Positions 6,868-8,267 of a stretch of DNA of 8,267 nt are shown in pieces. Location: contig JAIEIQ010000025.1 of assembly GCA_029065305.1 (NCBI GenBank), positions 1 to 8,267 on the forward strand, in the 5' to 3' direction. The first letter of the stretch is position 1, and each line of letters starts with the position of its first letter. Both the position numbers and the translations under genes were made by a program. The stretch comes from Oscillospiraceae bacterium. Its GTDB lineage: Bacteria; Bacillota; Clostridia; Oscillospirales; Oscillospiraceae. The notes beneath the pieces were generated by a model. That model was not told where the DNA came from, ran no database searches, and saw nothing but the letters and a program-made list of their open reading frames with translations.

Positions 6868-7454
6868 TGGTTTTCCTCCTGGAGAAACAGGTCAACGCCG
6901 AATTTCCCCAGCATCCTGCCCAGGCGGCAGAGGGGGAGGCCCATGACGTTGAAATAGTCGCCGTCGATGCGCTCCACGAAGAGAGCGCCCAGGCCCTGGA
7001 CGCCGTAGGCTCCCGCCTTGTCCATGGGCTCGCCGGTGCGCACATAGCTGGCGATCTCCCAGCCGGTGAGGGGGCGGAAGGTGACGTCGGTTGTCTCCGC
7101 CTCCGTGATTACCCGGGGGCCCAGGCAGACGGTGACACCGGTACAGACATGGTGGGTCCGGCCGGAGAGGGCAGAGAGCATCTCCCGGGCCTCCTCCTGG
7201 CTCTTGGGCTTACCCAGGCGCAGGCCGTCCAGGAAAACCATGGTGTCCGCCGTGATGATCAGGGCGTCCTCCGCCAGGGGGCGGACCGCCTCCGCCTTCT
7301 TGCGGCTGATGGAGGCTACAATCTTCTCCGGCGGGAGGGACGGGTCGTAGGTCTCGTCGGCGTCCGGGATAAGAATTTCAAACCTTTCCAGGCCAATCTG
7401 CCGCAGCAGCTGCTGGCGGCGGGGGGACTGGGAGGCCAATATGAATCGCAGCAT
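6864..7454 (-). CDS. maf: Maf family nucleoside triphosphate pyrophosphatase
   Basis: This 196-residue Maf/YhdE-type house-cleaning enzyme hydrolyses non-canonical or excess nucleotides (typically dTTP/UTP and modified pyrimidine triphosphates) to the monophosphate and pyrophosphate. In Bacillus, Maf overproduction blocks septum formation. Family motifs are LASQSPRR (6-13), ITADTMV with catalytic Asp70 (67-73), GKPKSQEEA (81-89), and DKAGAYGVQG (145-154). The start is ATG at 7454, with GAGG about 11 bases upstream and a homologous N-terminus (MLRFILASQSPRR). The open frame continues upstream to 7973, but that part lies over dut in another frame and has no Maf character. It is 41 bases behind dut and overlaps mreC by 4 bases. 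Adjacency to mre genes is a common arrangement in Bacillota. The precise nucleotide preference is not readable. Confidence 0.95.
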   Translation of the reverse strand: MLRFILASQSPRRQQLLRQIGLERFEILIPDADETYDPSLPPEKIVASISRKKAEAVRPLAEDALIITADTMVFLDGLRLGKPKSQEEAREMLSALSGRTHHVCTGVTVCLGPRVITEAETTDVTFRPLTGWEIASYVRTGEPMDKAGAYGVQGLGALFVERIDGDYFNVMGLPLCRLGRMLGKFGVDLFLQEENQ

Positions 7455-7495
7455 AGTCTTTTTTTCCTCGATTTTATGACAAAAAGTACAGGGGC

Positions 7496-7942
7496 CTAGC
7501 GGCCCGTGGAGCCGAAGCCCCCAGCGCCCCGGGCTGTCTCCGGCAGGGTATCCACGACCTCTACCTCCGGGCACAGGACCGGCACCACCAGCAGCTGGGC
7601 GATGCGGTCCCCGGGCTGGACGGTATAGGGCTCTCTGCGGAAATTCCGCAGGGCTACACCCAGCGGGCCCCGGTAGTCGCTGTCGATGACGCCGATGCTG
7701 TTGGGCATCCCCACCTCCCGGCGGATTCCCATGCTGCTGCGGACCGCAATGATCCCCACATAGCCCTCGGGAACAGCCGCCGCAATGCCGGTGGGGACCA
7801 TCACCTGGCCCTCCGGCGGGATGGTCATGGGCTCGTCCAGGCAGGCGTGGAGGTCCAGCGCCGCCGCGCCCTGGGTTGCGTAGTAGGGGAGGGGGATCTC
7901 CCTTCCGATCTTGTCCGATAGGGGTTTTATCTTCAGCTTCAT
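7496..7942 (-). CDS. dut: Deoxyuridine 5'-triphosphate nucleotidohydrolase (dUTPase)
   Basis: This 148-residue trimeric-type dUTPase converts dUTP to dUMP and pyrophosphate, keeping uracil out of DNA and supplying dUMP for thymidylate synthesis. All five family motifs are visible in order: GAAALDL (25-31), RSSMG (68-72), IGVIDSDYRG with the water-activating Asp87 (83-92), GDRIAQLLVVP (111-121), and the C-terminal lid RGAGGFGSTG (138-147). Length matches the family. The ATG at 7942 has AAAGGA 7 bases upstream. It is the first gene of the tight run dut-maf-mreC-mreD-mrdA and follows the U32 peptidase gene by 56 bases. dUTPases are also common in phages, but nothing else here looks phage-derived. 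Confidence 0.97.
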   Translation of the reverse strand: MKLKIKPLSDKIGREIPLPYYATQGAAALDLHACLDEPMTIPPEGQVMVPTGIAAAVPEGYVGIIAVRSSMGIRREVGMPNSIGVIDSDYRGPLGVALRNFRREPYTVQPGDRIAQLLVVPVLCPEVEVVDTLPETARGAGGFGSTGR

Positions 7943-7964
7943 GGAGGTTTCCTTTACATTCTGT

Positions 7965-7970
7965 ATTATA
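7965..7970 (-). promoter_or_regulatory. Possible -10 box upstream of dut
   Basis: On the minus strand the short gap before dut contains a perfect TATAAT, 22 bases from the start codon. The sequence 16-18 bases further upstream (around TCTATT) is a poor -35 box, and there is no TGn extension. The only TTG-like hexamer (TTGTGA) is just 11 bases away, too close. This may be a weak promoter for the dut-mrdA operon, or a chance A/T match. Confidence 0.35.
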
Positions 7971-7998
7971 CACGCTCTATATCACAAAATAGACCGGT

Positions 7999-8267
7999 TT
8001 ATTCCACGCCACGGTAAAAAAGTCCCCGGGTATAGTCCGGCGGGATGAAGTCGTTTTTGTTCTGATAGCGGGAGAGGATCCGGACGCACTCCGCCGGGGT
8101 CTCCGTGGTGAAGCGGAGGCGGGCATAGGTCAGGCCGCAGCGGCGATACTCCGGCTTATCCGCCAGGAAAAGAGTCTTGCTGTTCTCAATTTCGCTTCTA
8201 CAGCCGAATACGGGGAGGACTGGAAATGTCTCATTTCTACGGTCTGTTATTGTATGGGACCGGGAAC
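7999..8267 (-). CDS. Peptidase U32 family protein, C-terminal part (start outside window)
   Basis: The frame is open from the window edge to a TAA at 8001-7999 and gives 88 residues, including ITDRRNETFPVLPVFGCRSE, then NSKTLFLADKPEYRRCG, LTYARLRFTTET and ending DYTRGLFYRGVE. This matches the C-terminal region of the U32 (collagenase-like, YhbU/RlhA/YegQ-related) family as I remember it, especially the Arg-Asn-Ser-Lys-like block and the terminal TRGLxYRGVE. Family members include putative proteases and tRNA or rRNA hydroxylation factors, so the reaction here is not known. The metal or active-site region is outside the window. Codon use is like the neighbours, with no frameshift. dut follows after 56 bases without an intrinsic terminator, so read-through is possible. 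Confidence 0.7.
   Translation of the reverse strand, partial: SRSHTITDRRNETFPVLPVFGCRSEIENSKTLFLADKPEYRRCGLTYARLRFTTETPAECVRILSRYQNKNDFIPPDYTRGLFYRGVE

Noticed and set aside
7455..7973. Upstream extension of maf to 7973
   Set aside because: The extension overlaps dut in another frame and reads as Pro/Gly/Arg-rich noise; the Maf family start MLRFILASQSPRR fits the ATG at 7454.
7943..7998. Terminator between the U32 peptidase gene and dut
   Set aside because: No GC-rich stem followed by a T-run can be found in the 56-base gap.
1..8267. CRISPR arrays, tRNA/rRNA genes, insertion sequences, phage genes
   Set aside because: No regularly spaced repeats, no cloverleaf or rRNA-like stretch, no transposase or integrase, and no phage structural gene was seen; dut alone is a normal chromosomal gene.

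Overview
The window is a compact, GC-rich stretch of bacterial chromosome in which every recognisable gene lies on the minus strand, so transcription runs from high to low coordinates. Gene content, gap sizes, AAAGGAGG-type ribosome binding sites, frequent TTG/GTG starts and canonical Bacillus-type parS sites point to a Bacillota (Firmicutes) genome. The protein sequences look most like high-GC gut Clostridia of the Oscillospiraceae group (Flavonifractor/Lawsonibacter-like). That placement is from memory of the family, not from a search.

In transcription order the layout is: the 3' end of a peptidase U32 family gene (7999-8267); dut, dUTP hydrolysis (7496-7942); maf, a nucleotide pyrophosphatase (6864-7454); mreC (6028-6867); mreD (5511-6023); mrdA, coding for elongation penicillin-binding protein 2 (3281-5488); a cytoplasmic GH13 alpha-glycosidase (1374-3224); an intrinsic terminator (1293-1328); then a separate unit with its own promoter (1236-1263), parA/soj (426-1181) and the start of parB (1-289). 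The genes dut to mrdA are tightly spaced (a 4-base overlap, a 4-base gap and gaps of about 20-40 bases) and look like one operon joining nucleotide-pool cleaning to the cell-elongation machinery.

The lower part is a chromosome partition locus. Two perfect copies of the parS sequence TGTTTCACGTGAAACA (1349-1364 and 3263-3278) sit in the gaps on either side of the glycosidase gene, each just behind a stop codon. ParA would be the partition ATPase, ParB the CTP-dependent clamp loaded at parS.

The main anomalies are: (1) parB carries two consecutive in-frame stop codons (TGA TAA) at codons 76-77, after which the same frame continues straight into the conserved GERRWRAA box; (2) an A/T-rich (28 of 110 bases G or C) imperfect palindrome made of two self-complementary hairpins fills the parA-parB gap; (3) a perfect 14-base palindrome lies just upstream of the parA promoter; (4) a carbohydrate enzyme is enclosed by parS sites between cell-shape and partition genes. 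I see no wholly new multi-gene system, no CRISPR array, no tRNA or rRNA and no insertion sequence.
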